Positions 8,103-16,005 of a DNA stretch of 64,000 nt are shown here, piece by piece (positions within the stretch are counted from its first letter, which is position 1; every line of letters starts with the position of its first letter). The position numbers and the translations under genes were made by a program. A model generated the notes under the pieces. That model was not told the DNA's origin and made no database searches. It saw only the letters and a program-made list of their open reading frames with translations. The stretch is from contig JAICLL010000007.1 of assembly GCA_025927475.1 (NCBI GenBank), forward strand, positions 1-64,000, written 5' to 3'. This DNA is from Pirellulales bacterium (lineage in GTDB: Bacteria > Planctomycetota > Planctomycetia > Pirellulales > JAICIG01).

Positions 8103-10118
8103 ATGAACCAACTGATCTTCATCCTGCCGCTGATCCTTTGCGGCGGCGAGATGCTGCGCGCCGAAGTTGTTTCGATCGACATCGCCAGCCGACAACCTTA
8201 TGCCGAAGGTCGGGTGTTTGGCGAGCGAGGCGCCTATGAGCAATGGCGCGGCAGGGTGCGATTCGCCGTCGATCCGAATCTCGAGGCCAACCAGCAGATT
8301 GTCGATCTGGAGCTGGCGCCGCGAAACGCCGACGGCAAAGTCGAGTTCTCGGCCGATCTGGAAATTCTCGCACCGGTCGACTTGAGCAAAGCACGCGGAT
8401 CGCTGCTTTACGACGTCAACAACCGCGGCAACCGCCTGGCGCTGGGGCAGTTCAACGGCGGGGCCGATGAATTCCTGATGCGCGAAGGTTGGATCGTGGT
8501 GTTCAGCGGCTGGATCGCCGAAACCCTGCCCGGCGGCAACCGGTTGCGGCTGACCGCGCCGCTGGCCCGCGACGGAAGCCGGCCAATTCGCGGGCTGGTG
8601 TGCGCCGAGATGACGCCCGATCAACCGGCCGAGCGTTGGAACATCGCTCAGTGGGCCAACCAAGGCAGCTATCCGCCGACCACCAACGGCCCGGACAAAG
8701 CCACGCTCACCTGGCGGCTGCGGCAGCAAGACGCCCGGGTGCCAATTCCCCGCTCGCAATGGCGGCTGGAGCAAAAACAGGTCGAAGCCGACGGCCAGCA
8801 CGGCCAGTTGCCGTTGATCGAAATGGTGCTCGCCGGCGGCTTTCAGCCCGGCTACATCTATGAGCTGATCTACGAAGCCGAGGGACCGTTGGTGCAGGGC
8901 GCCGGGCTGGCCGGCATCCGCGATCTGGTTTCTTGCCTGAAGTACGACGCCACCGAGCGGAATCCGTTGCGGTTGCCCGACGGCACGCCGGCCGCGCGGC
9001 GTGCGCATGGCTTCGGCACTTCGCAGAGCGGGCGGTGCCTGCGGATGTTTCTCTACGATGGCTTCAACGCCGACGAGCAAGGCCGGCAGGTGTTCGACGG
9101 CGTCATGCCTCATGTTTCGGGCGCGGGCTTGGGATTTTTCAATCATCGCTTCGCCTCGCCCACGCGGCACAACAGCCAGCACGACAATCATCTTTATCCC
9201 GCCGACGTGTTTCCCTTCACCTATGGAGAAGAGAAAGATCCGTTCACCGGGCGGACCGACGGCATTTTGCGACGCGCACTGGCCAGCGGCACAGCGCCCA
9301 AGCTGATGCACACACAGTCGTCGTCGGAGTATTGGCACCGCAGCGGCTCGCTGGTTCACACCGATCCGCTGGGAACGCGCGACGCCGAGCTTCCCTCGCA
9401 GGTGCGCATCTACACCTTCGGCGGCTGCCAGCACGGGCCGGGCAACGGCGTCGCGGGGCCACGCGGCAACGGGCAACTGCCGAACTGCCCCAGCGACTAT
9501 CGCCCGTTCTTACGCGCCTTGCTGACCGCCCTCGACGCTTGGGTGTGCGAGGGCCGCCAACCTCCGCCCAGCCTTTATCCGAAGATTTCCGATGGGACGT
9601 TGGCCGACTGGCACGAGGCGGCCAGCGGCTGGCACGCGCTGCCAGGCGTGCGATATCCCGAAGTGATTCAACAGCCCGAACTTCTCGATCGCGGGCCGGA
9701 GTTCCTCACTCACCGCCGCACATCGGTCCAGCCGCCCATCAGCCGCGCGAGTTATGTCGTGCGCGTACCGGCCTATGGCGGCGACGACAATGAGCGGGGC
9801 ACATTGCTGCTGCCGTCGGTGGCCGTGCCAGTGGCAAGCTTCACAAGCTGGAATTTGCGGCACCGCTCAATCGGCGCGGAAACCGAGCTGCTGAGCCTGG
9901 CGGGCGGATACCTTCCGTTCTGCAAGACCGAGGCCGAGCGGCAAGCCGCGGGCGATCCGCGGCCTGCGCTGTTGGAGCGCTACCGCGATTTCGATGAGTA
10001 CCTTGGGCAGTTCACCGCCGCCGCCGCTCGCCTGGCGGAGCTCGGTTACCTGCTGCCCGAAGACCTGCCCCGGCTCGCTGCCATCGCGAAAGCCAATCAA
10101 GCCTTGTTTGCGCGGTAG
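8103..10118 (+). CDS. Secreted alpha/beta hydrolase domain protein (Abhydrolase_10 type)
   Basis: The 671-residue protein has a short hydrophobic leader (about residues 4-18, cut near LRAEVV). The body reads like the large alpha/beta hydrolase domain family common in planctomycetes and proteobacteria. Family landmarks include LLYDVNNRGNR, WIVVFSGWIAE, GLVCAEM and, around residue 305, the nucleophile motif GTSQSGRCLR followed by FLYDGFN. A further conserved segment is MHTQSSSEYWHRSGSLVHTD, with the candidate triad His in GGCQHGPGNG. The substrate is unknown; members are annotated as esterases or lipases of undefined specificity. It stands alone, transcribed away from the degraded region at its left. 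Confidence 0.78.
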   Translation: MNQLIFILPLILCGGEMLRAEVVSIDIASRQPYAEGRVFGERGAYEQWRGRVRFAVDPNLEANQQIVDLELAPRNADGKVEFSADLEILAPVDLSKARGSLLYDVNNRGNRLALGQFNGGADEFLMREGWIVVFSGWIAETLPGGNRLRLTAPLARDGSRPIRGLVCAEMTPDQPAERWNIAQWANQGSYPPTTNGPDKATLTWRLRQQDARVPIPRSQWRLEQKQVEADGQHGQLPLIEMVLAGGFQPGYIYELIYEAEGPLVQGAGLAGIRDLVSCLKYDATERNPLRLPDGTPAARRAHGFGTSQSGRCLRMFLYDGFNADEQGRQVFDGVMPHVSGAGLGFFNHRFASPTRHNSQHDNHLYPADVFPFTYGEEKDPFTGRTDGILRRALASGTAPKLMHTQSSSEYWHRSGSLVHTDPLGTRDAELPSQVRIYTFGGCQHGPGNGVAGPRGNGQLPNCPSDYRPFLRALLTALDAWVCEGRQPPPSLYPKISDGTLADWHEAASGWHALPGVRYPEVIQQPELLDRGPEFLTHRRTSVQPPISRASYVVRVPAYGGDDNERGTLLLPSVAVPVASFTSWNLRHRSIGAETELLSLAGGYLPFCKTEAERQAAGDPRPALLERYRDFDEYLGQFTAAAARLAELGYLLPEDLPRLAAIAKANQALFAR

Positions 10119-10197
10119 CCGGGCGAATGGTGCAAGGGCCACCCTACATGCCTTGGCCTTCCGCGGAAAGGCGGGATGACGCCGGTTCGCCGTTCAC

Positions 10198-10219
10198 GGA
10201 ACGCCACGGAGGGCGTTCC
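10198..10219. terminator. Short hairpin between convergent genes
   Basis: GGAACGCC at 10198-10205 pairs perfectly with GGCGTTCC at 10212-10219 around a 6-nt loop. It lies between the convergent hydrolase and GT2 genes, where a bidirectional terminator is expected. No T-run follows, so it could equally be one of the window's palindromic repeats. Confidence 0.3.
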
Positions 10220-10283
10220 CTACAGACGCTTCGCGGCGAAATAGAAACCAACTAGACACCACGGTTTTGATCGTGAAATGCGA

Positions 10284-11288
10284 TCACGCCGCGCGCGATC
10301 TGGCCGGCAGCGATCCTGCCGGCGGCAAGCGCCGCCCGCGATATTTCCGCAAGGAAGGCAGCTCGCCAAAGGCCCGTGCAATGACCTTCAGACGGGCGCC
10401 GGTCGCCGCGCCGGTGTGGCGAGGATAATGCGAAACCGGCACTTCGTTAAACGGCAGGCCGCTGTGTACGCACTGCGTCATGATCTCCGCATTGATGCAG
10501 GCGCCGGTCGACGTCGTTTGCAGGCGGCCGACTAGCTCGCGGCGGAACAGCTTGAAGGCGCAGTCAAGATCGCGCATCCGCACGCCCAACACGCCGCCCA
10601 CCAATCGTCCCCAGGCCCAGGCGTTCAGTTTGCGGGGCCAACGATCGGCGCGGCTGCGGCGGAATCCGACCACCAAATCATTACCACCCAAGTACACCAA
10701 CAAGTGCGCCACGTCGAGAAAGTTAAACTGCCCGTCGCTGTCGGCAAACATCACCAGCTCGCCGGTGGCGGCCCGCAAAGCCGTGGTCACCGCCGCGCCG
10801 TAGCCGCGATTGACCTCGTGGCGAATCAATCGTACCCGCGAATCGTTTTGGGCGACGGCGGTCACGCGTTTGGCCGTTTCGTCGCGCGAGCCATCATCGA
10901 CGACGACAATTTCAAAGCCGGCGACATAATGTGGCAAAATCGCCCGGGCCGAGCGCAGCGTGGCCGTAATATTGTCTTGCTCGTTGAAGGCGGGCAGACA
11001 AAGCGAAAGCGTCTCGGGCCGCGGAAAGCCCGGTCCGTCGAATTCCGCTCGCAACGACCGCGCCACCCATTGCGCTTGTCGCGCGACGATCTCGTCGGCA
11101 TCGGCGGGGCTGAGCAATCCGCGGCGGATGAGCAGCTCGCCCAGCAGTCCGCCGCCGGTGTGTTGCTCTGCCAGACAGTCTTCGAGATCGGCCACGCGCA
11201 CTTTGCCGACTTGCCGGGCGAACTCGCCAAAACGCGGCCAGCGAACGCTCAGTCGCTCGGCGTGTCGCAGGGAGAGGGTTGCTGTCAT
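10284..11288 (-). CDS. Family 2 glycosyltransferase with an MshEN/GspE-N-like N-terminal domain
   Basis: A 334-residue protein. Residues 93-300 form a GT-A fold like dolichyl/undecaprenyl-phosphate mannosyl- or glucosyltransferases: LCLPAFNEQDNI, VVVDDGSRDET, NRGYGAAVTTAL, MFADSDGQF (DxD) and the conserved RDLDCAFKLFRRELV. Unlike many DPM1-like enzymes, it has no C-terminal membrane spans. The first 80 residues resemble the MshEN module of type II secretion ATPases, with LLGELLIRRGLLSPADADE followed by ARQ. In MshE such repeats bind cyclic di-GMP. The ArnT-like transferase lies immediately upstream on the same strand, with a 23-nt gap. A natural model is that this GT2 makes the polyprenyl-phosphate sugar used by the upstream membrane transferase. 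Confidence 0.82.
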   Translation of the reverse strand: MTATLSLRHAERLSVRWPRFGEFARQVGKVRVADLEDCLAEQHTGGGLLGELLIRRGLLSPADADEIVARQAQWVARSLRAEFDGPGFPRPETLSLCLPAFNEQDNITATLRSARAILPHYVAGFEIVVVDDGSRDETAKRVTAVAQNDSRVRLIRHEVNRGYGAAVTTALRAATGELVMFADSDGQFNFLDVAHLLVYLGGNDLVVGFRRSRADRWPRKLNAWAWGRLVGGVLGVRMRDLDCAFKLFRRELVGRLQTTSTGACINAEIMTQCVHSGLPFNEVPVSHYPRHTGAATGARLKVIARAFGELPSLRKYRGRRLPPAGSLPARSRAA

Positions 11289-11311
11289 GAGGGGCGCCCC
11301 GTTAATCCACT

Positions 11312-13123
11312 TCAGTTCGCATGCGTCGCGTGGTTCGAGCGCGCCGAAAGGCGCGGTCCGTCACGGCCCAGCAACAAGATTTCACGCGATCGCAGAAACC
11401 ATGGCCGGCGATCAAGCACCGCCACGTCGGTGGGCAAGAGGTCAGCCAGCCGCGCGTAATCTTTATCATTGGTAAACACGAAGGCGTCGTTCGGATGCTC
11501 ACGGAAGAAGGCGCCGACATCTTCCGGCGCGAAGACCTGCCGCACCGGCTGTCGGGCGTAATACACCAGGCTTGGCCGGTAATATCCAAAAGCGCGAATC
11601 GCCGGCGCGGTTCCGGCCGCGGCTTGATGAATGACCCCGGCAAAGGAAGCACTCGTCTGATGGCGATCGACGCGCGGCCCCGCCCAGGCGAACAACGTCA
11701 GGCTCCAGACCGCGGCGGCGGCGGCCAACGACCAAGCGGCGCCCAACGGCTCGGTCCGCCGGCTGAACCGCCAGGCCATCGCCGCGCCGGCGATGAGCGG
11801 CACTCCGCAGAGCAACAGAATCGGATCGCCATGCAAGTATTTGGCCGCCACGATCGGCGCCGCAATCATCATCGCCAGTCCGACCAGCCCGAGTGTCAGC
11901 CACGCGGCGGTCAAGTCGCTTCGGGCAGCCAGTTGCGGTCGCCGCAGCCAGGCCTCGATCCAACTGCCTACCAGCAACGCCAACGCGGGATAGATGGGCA
12001 AGATATAGTTGGGCAGCTTGGTTCTGGCGGAGGAAAGCACCACCAGATAGACACCGATCCAACAGGCCAAGAACAAATAGCTCGGTTGCCATCTTCGCTC
12101 GAGGCGCATTTGCTGAGCCGCCCGGCGCAAAGCAGGACCAAGAAACACCGACCAGGGGAATAGTCCGATCAGCACCGCGATGACGTAGTAAAAGAACGGC
12201 CCGCTGTGGTGCTCCATCGGCCGCAAGAACCGGCCCAGGTTGTGGACTCCAAAAAAGCCGGCGGGCCAGGCGCCGTCGGTGCGCACGCCCACCCACACAT
12301 ACCAAGGTCCCGCCACCGCCAGGATCGCCACGATGGCCGTCAGCGGTCGCATACTCCAGGTCGTCCGCAGCACGTGCCCGGGGTGAAACACCGCCGCGAT
12401 GAATCGGACCAAACGGCCCATCCGCGCGGTCCATGTCGCGCGCCCGTCGTCGGCCGGCGGTTTTTCAGATCGGTTTAATCGGGCGATGAGCAGATACATG
12501 CCGAGAGTGGCTGTCGGCAGCACCACGCCCACGGGACCTTTGGCCAGGGCCGCGACGCCCATCGCCGCGTAGACGGCAAGGTAATCTCGCCACCGCAGAT
12601 TGGCGCTCAGCGGCAACGTGGCCTCGTTGGCCACGGGTAGCTCGCTCTTACGGGGCCGCCGCGCGGCGCCCGCCACAAAGGCATACAGAGCGATCGCCGA
12701 AAAGAACACCAAGAGCGAATCGGGCGTTGCCGCCCGCATCACCACATCAAAGTTCAAGCTCGTGGCCAATACGACGCCGGCCCAAAAGCCGACCTGCGCT
12801 GAGAAGAGTTTGCGCCCCAATTGCCACGTGAGCAGCACGCTGGCCACGCCGAACAGCGCCGAACCGCAACGGGCGGCAAACTCGGTGGCCCCGAACATCA
12901 GATACCCGCCGATCATCACCCAATACATCAACACCGGCTTGTCGGGCAAAACCTGGCCGTTGAAGTAAGGGACGACCCAATCACCGCGGTCGAGCATTTC
13001 AAGCGCGGCGCCGGCGAAGATCGGCTCGTCTTCGTCCCAAAGCTGAGCGGTGCCCAGCCGGGTGAAAAGCACCACCGCCGCCAGGGTCAACAAAACAACA
13101 AACTGCTTGGCGGGATGTGCCAT
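11312..13123 (-). CDS. ArnT/PMT-like membrane glycosyltransferase (GT39/GT83 type)
   Basis: A polytopic inner-membrane protein of about 603 residues that would transfer a sugar from a polyprenyl phosphate donor to lipid or protein on the periplasmic side. The N-terminal periplasmic loop has the catalytic acidic motif LWDEDEPIFAGAALEM just after the first span. It is followed by FNGQVLPDKPVLMYW and AARCGSALFG, all typical of the ArnT/PMT superfamily. About eleven hydrophobic spans follow. The ATG at 13123, directly before the first hydrophobic segment, is preferred over an upstream in-frame ATG that would add 36 unlikely residues. It pairs with the downstream GT2. Confidence 0.83.
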   Translation of the reverse strand: MAHPAKQFVVLLTLAAVVLFTRLGTAQLWDEDEPIFAGAALEMLDRGDWVVPYFNGQVLPDKPVLMYWVMIGGYLMFGATEFAARCGSALFGVASVLLTWQLGRKLFSAQVGFWAGVVLATSLNFDVVMRAATPDSLLVFFSAIALYAFVAGAARRPRKSELPVANEATLPLSANLRWRDYLAVYAAMGVAALAKGPVGVVLPTATLGMYLLIARLNRSEKPPADDGRATWTARMGRLVRFIAAVFHPGHVLRTTWSMRPLTAIVAILAVAGPWYVWVGVRTDGAWPAGFFGVHNLGRFLRPMEHHSGPFFYYVIAVLIGLFPWSVFLGPALRRAAQQMRLERRWQPSYLFLACWIGVYLVVLSSARTKLPNYILPIYPALALLVGSWIEAWLRRPQLAARSDLTAAWLTLGLVGLAMMIAAPIVAAKYLHGDPILLLCGVPLIAGAAMAWRFSRRTEPLGAAWSLAAAAAVWSLTLFAWAGPRVDRHQTSASFAGVIHQAAAGTAPAIRAFGYYRPSLVYYARQPVRQVFAPEDVGAFFREHPNDAFVFTNDKDYARLADLLPTDVAVLDRRPWFLRSREILLLGRDGPRLSARSNHATHAN

Positions 13124-13406
13124 CTGTGGCGTGAAATGCAAAGTAAGAGCGCGGCACGAGCGCGAGGGGCGTGACCGGCGGTTTCCGCCTGAATGTGCGG
13201 CGATGCTACCTTCGCACTCCACCCGCGGCAAGCCCGGTTTTCAGAGAACCGAGCACCGGAAACCGTATCCCGATCGTGACACAGAAAAGCGAGCATTGGC
13301 ATTCTTGCTTGGCCGATTCTCGGGCCGCGTATTGCGATCGGGCGAACATCTAGTCCCCGAAGGGGCGGTTGAATGATTATTATCTATCGGTAATCGGAAC
13401 GATCGC

Positions 13407-14762
13407 TCAGGGCTGACTTACCAAAACTCTGCCCACCAGGCCCGCGTCGGGAAAGTTGGCCAACAGATAGGTGTTCCGGCCGTCGCTGATCGTAATTTCC
13501 TGATTAGCCGCGGCGCCGGCCAGGCCATACGCGGTGAGCGGCGAAAGCCCGACCTGGTGGCGGCCCGCCGGCAACTCTAGCCGCAAGACCTGAATCTTGT
13601 CGGGTAGCAGCCCCCAGCAACGTGTGTCGGCGGCCTCGGTGGCTTCCCAGGCAATGCCCGCCACGTCCAGGGCCACACTGGTCAGTGTCGCCTGATTGGC
13701 GCCCATCGCTTCCTTCGTGCCAAACACCACGCCTTTTTTGACCACGCGCCGCACGACCGCACGCGCGAGGATCGAGGGATAGACCGCCGCATGCTGTTCG
13801 ACAGCCATCCGCCCCACGTCGGTAATGGTGTCGGCGGCGCCCGCCGGCTGGCCATCGATCGCCACGCCGATCCGAGCAATCGCATTCGGCGGCGCCACCA
13901 TCCGCGGCACTTTCACCGGCGCGATGGTGGGCGGCAGACTGTAGCGATTGGTGGCGCTCAGGATGCGGTCGGCAATCAAGAGCGACACCGTGGTGGGCAT
14001 CTCAAGCACTTCTTGTTTGTAAGGACCGCGGCCCACCAGCGCGAACACATAGAGCACGCCATGGCCCGGCGCCGAGTGCCGCCCGTGCCTTGCCCGCTCC
14101 AGATCGCCGCGGCCATAAGCAAAGCCCGGCTGCCAGCTCACCACCAGGGCACTGGCCCGGGCGACATCGTCGTAGTTCGCATGAGTCGCCTCACGGATCA
14201 TGCCGTGCAGATAGGGACCCAACGCCACTTGCTTGTAAGCCAGCTTGGGATTTTGCCCGTCTGTCTCGGTCGTTTCGGTGGCGGCCTGCACGATCTGCCG
14301 TTGCTTATCGGCAATTTGCAGGGCATAGGCCGCGGCGTCCTGGCCATCGCTCAGGAGATTGGCCAGCGCCAGCATCGCACGGATGAGCACCTTTTCATGG
14401 TCTTCGCCGGCGTACGACTTGCGCGTGTCGTCGGTGAGCATGGCCAGGGCCGATTCGCCCAGGCTGGCTTGCTCGAGGTAGTCGAAGCGGTCGCGGACCG
14501 CGCGCAGCGCCTGTTCGCAGGCTTTGGGGTTGCCGCCGGCCAGGTCGACCATCGCGCGCTCCAACAGCAGCACTTCGCGGTCGCGGTGGCCGCGCTTCAG
14601 CCCGGCATCGAGGGTCTCGGCGGCGCTGGTCAGATCGCCGACGTAAAAGCTGTCGCGCACCGCGAGCAGACGGCGTTCATGCGTCGCGCAGCCGGCGCAC
14701 ACAGCCAGCGATACAAGCACGGCGAGCCGGCACGCAATGGATTCGGCAACGGAATGCGGCAT
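13407..14762 (-). CDS. COG3014-like lipoprotein with tetratricopeptide-like helices
   Basis: The protein of about 451 residues has a lipoprotein-type leader (hydrophobic residues 14-25, acylated Cys in AVCAGCATH). Residues 35-180 are helical repeat-like (AETLDAGLKRGHRDREVLLL, ERAMVDLAGGNPKACEQAL). The C-terminal half is a beta-rich domain ending with a surface-associated fold. The overall arrangement matches the uncharacterised COG3014 family. The ATG at 14762 is chosen because it places the leader at the N-terminus; the frame extends 30 codons further upstream only through a palindromic repeat. It lies downstream of the LpoB-like lipoprotein gene on the same strand. Homologues of both are found together, which suggests a role at the cell envelope. 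Confidence 0.7.
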   Translation of the reverse strand: MPHSVAESIACRLAVLVSLAVCAGCATHERRLLAVRDSFYVGDLTSAAETLDAGLKRGHRDREVLLLERAMVDLAGGNPKACEQALRAVRDRFDYLEQASLGESALAMLTDDTRKSYAGEDHEKVLIRAMLALANLLSDGQDAAAYALQIADKQRQIVQAATETTETDGQNPKLAYKQVALGPYLHGMIREATHANYDDVARASALVVSWQPGFAYGRGDLERARHGRHSAPGHGVLYVFALVGRGPYKQEVLEMPTTVSLLIADRILSATNRYSLPPTIAPVKVPRMVAPPNAIARIGVAIDGQPAGAADTITDVGRMAVEQHAAVYPSILARAVVRRVVKKGVVFGTKEAMGANQATLTSVALDVAGIAWEATEAADTRCWGLLPDKIQVLRLELPAGRHQVGLSPLTAYGLAGAAANQEITISDGRNTYLLANFPDAGLVGRVLVSQP

Positions 14763-14765
14763 TCG

Positions 14766-14868
14766 GTAGGGTGGGCCGAGCGGAGCGAGTCCCACCACAG
14801 GGCGCAAAAAGCCATTCATCGCGGCGCCATCCATAAGCGGTGGGACTCGCAAGCTCGTCCCACCCTAC
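14766..14868. repeat. Long imperfect inverted repeat (REP-like)
   Basis: The left arm (14766-14796, beginning GTAGGGTGGGCCGAGC) and right arm (14839-14868, ending GTCCCACCCTAC) are near-perfect reverse complements separated by about 42 nt. The element lies between the two lipoprotein genes, directly before the chosen start of the COG3014-like gene, and would fold into a long hairpin in the shared transcript. No T-run accompanies it. It looks like a dispersed palindromic repeat rather than a terminator, although it could attenuate expression of the downstream lipoprotein. Confidence 0.7.
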
Positions 14869-14906
14869 GGGCTGTTTGTCAAAACCGACCAGGCCGTCGC
14901 GAGGCG

Positions 14907-15569
14907 TCACCCTCGGAACGGATTCATGCTCCGCAGGCGCCCCAGGCGAGAATGATAATAGCCTTTGCTCAGCGTGGCCGATTGCTTGTCGTACTGCCCG
15001 GTGTGTACGTTCACCAGGTCCAGCGTCAGCAGGTAATCGCGTTGATAGTTGCGGTTGTCGCGTGTGGTGCCCGATGTCACCGTGGCATACAGCAAATAAT
15101 CGAACGGCTGGCCTTGCTGCTCCAGCGTGGCGGCGAAGGCCCGCATGTTTTCGGGCACCATCAGCGAATCGGGCCGCAAGCGGGTTTGCATCAGTCCCGC
15201 ATCGACAAACCGTTTGCTGACGGGCTGAAACACATGGCTCTCTAAAATCCGCGCATCGATCTGCTGATAAATCTGATCTTTGAAGTCGCCCATTTCTTCG
15301 GCGCTGAGGTTCTCGACCGCCACGAAGCAGATGCGCGCGGGCCGCGGTCGGCCGTCGGGGCCGGGTTGCTGGACAACGGCCTGCCGCCCGAGCAATTTAG
15401 CGACCGCTTCATCGATCAGCGGTCGATAGGTTTCCTCGCCGGCTTGATGGCTGCCGACCATGCCCGGCTCGCCGGGGTGCATGACCTTGGCGTACTGATT
15501 GCCACGACAACCAAGGCAAGCAGCCGCGATCGCCAACAGGCCGAGCTCGATCAAATCGCGTCGTCGCAT
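14907..15569 (-). CDS. LpoB-like outer-membrane lipoprotein
   Basis: A 220-residue lipoprotein with leader MRRRDLIELGLLAIAAACLG and acylated Cys in LGCRGN. The core resembles PF13036 (LpoB, activator of penicillin-binding protein 1B): a small alpha/beta domain with ARICFVAVENLSAEEM, a helix FKDQIYQQIDARILES, and DYLLYATVTSGTTRDNRNY followed by YLLTLDLVNVHTG. Proteins of this type sit in the outer membrane and reach through the periplasm. Whether the planctomycete version regulates peptidoglycan synthesis is inference. It is the upstream gene of a pair with the COG3014-like lipoprotein. Confidence 0.72.
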   Translation of the reverse strand: MRRRDLIELGLLAIAAACLGCRGNQYAKVMHPGEPGMVGSHQAGEETYRPLIDEAVAKLLGRQAVVQQPGPDGRPRPARICFVAVENLSAEEMGDFKDQIYQQIDARILESHVFQPVSKRFVDAGLMQTRLRPDSLMVPENMRAFAATLEQQGQPFDYLLYATVTSGTTRDNRNYQRDYLLTLDLVNVHTGQYDKQSATLSKGYYHSRLGRLRSMNPFRG

Positions 15570-15695
15570 GAACTCGCTTCCAGCAAATGACAGAGTTTCT
15601 GGCGGCGGAGAGCATAGCGAAACACGGCGATTGGGGCTATGTTAAAATGGAGAGATTCGGAGGGAGGCACTTCTGTATTTTGTAAGGTAGTTGGG

Positions 15696-15890
15696 ATGAC
15701 TGACCAGGGATCCGTCCTGTACGAAATCGAAAATCTACCGGAGAATCTTCTGCCTGAAGTCCTTGAGCATGTCAGACAGTTAAAGCTGTCAGGGGCGTTA
15801 GACCGAAGCCCAACTGCAATTGCGGGCGAACAGGTGCTAGCGAAGGACTGGATGCTGAAAGAGGAGGACGACGCGTGGCGCGATTTATGA
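15696..15890 (+). CDS. Putative antitoxin (DUF2281-like) of an orphan toxin-antitoxin unit
   Basis: A protein of about 64 residues reading MTDQGSVLYEIENLPENLLP, then EVLEHVRQLKLS, and ending KEEDDAWRDL. The pattern is typical of short antitoxins of the DUF2281/YycB type: an N-terminal 'I..LP..LL.EVLDFV..L' segment and an acidic tail. The ATG at 15696 is preferred over the upstream 15639 start because it matches the family N-terminus and follows GTTGGG. The partner toxin frame begins inside its 3' end but stops after 12 codons (see next entry). The gene is AT-richer than the surroundings. Confidence 0.5.
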   Translation: MTDQGSVLYEIENLPENLLPEVLEHVRQLKLSGALDRSPTAIAGEQVLAKDWMLKEEDDAWRDL

Positions 15891-15913
15891 AAGTTAATAT
15901 CTTTACGCGTTGA
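15875..15913 (+). pseudogene. Stub of a toxin gene (possibly PemK/MazF-like)
   Basis: A GTG overlapping the antitoxin 3' end opens the frame VARFMKVNIFTR and is then stopped by TGA. The GTG follows a strong GAGGAGG purine run (15861-15867). 'VARF-' is how many PemK/MazF toxins that overlap a DUF2281-like antitoxin begin. No continuing toxin-like frame is seen before the cyclase start at 16006, so the toxin has been deleted or truncated. Confidence 0.35.
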
Positions 15914-16005
15914 CCCGCCGGCGTAGCGGAGGCCGCTCGACAGGCAAAGCGTATCGAAATACACTGGCGTCGTTTTAATGATTGCTTTGTTTCGAGCTTG
16001 CCCCG

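Noticed and set aside
8028-9476. Minus-strand open frame of about 480 codons
   Set aside because: It is antisense to the secreted hydrolase, whose family motifs and signal peptide are clear. The antisense translation has no recognisable motif.
13791-15245. Plus-strand open frame of about 480 codons spanning both lipoprotein genes
   Set aside because: It runs antisense to two genes with good lipoprotein leaders and crosses the palindromic repeat; no domain is present.
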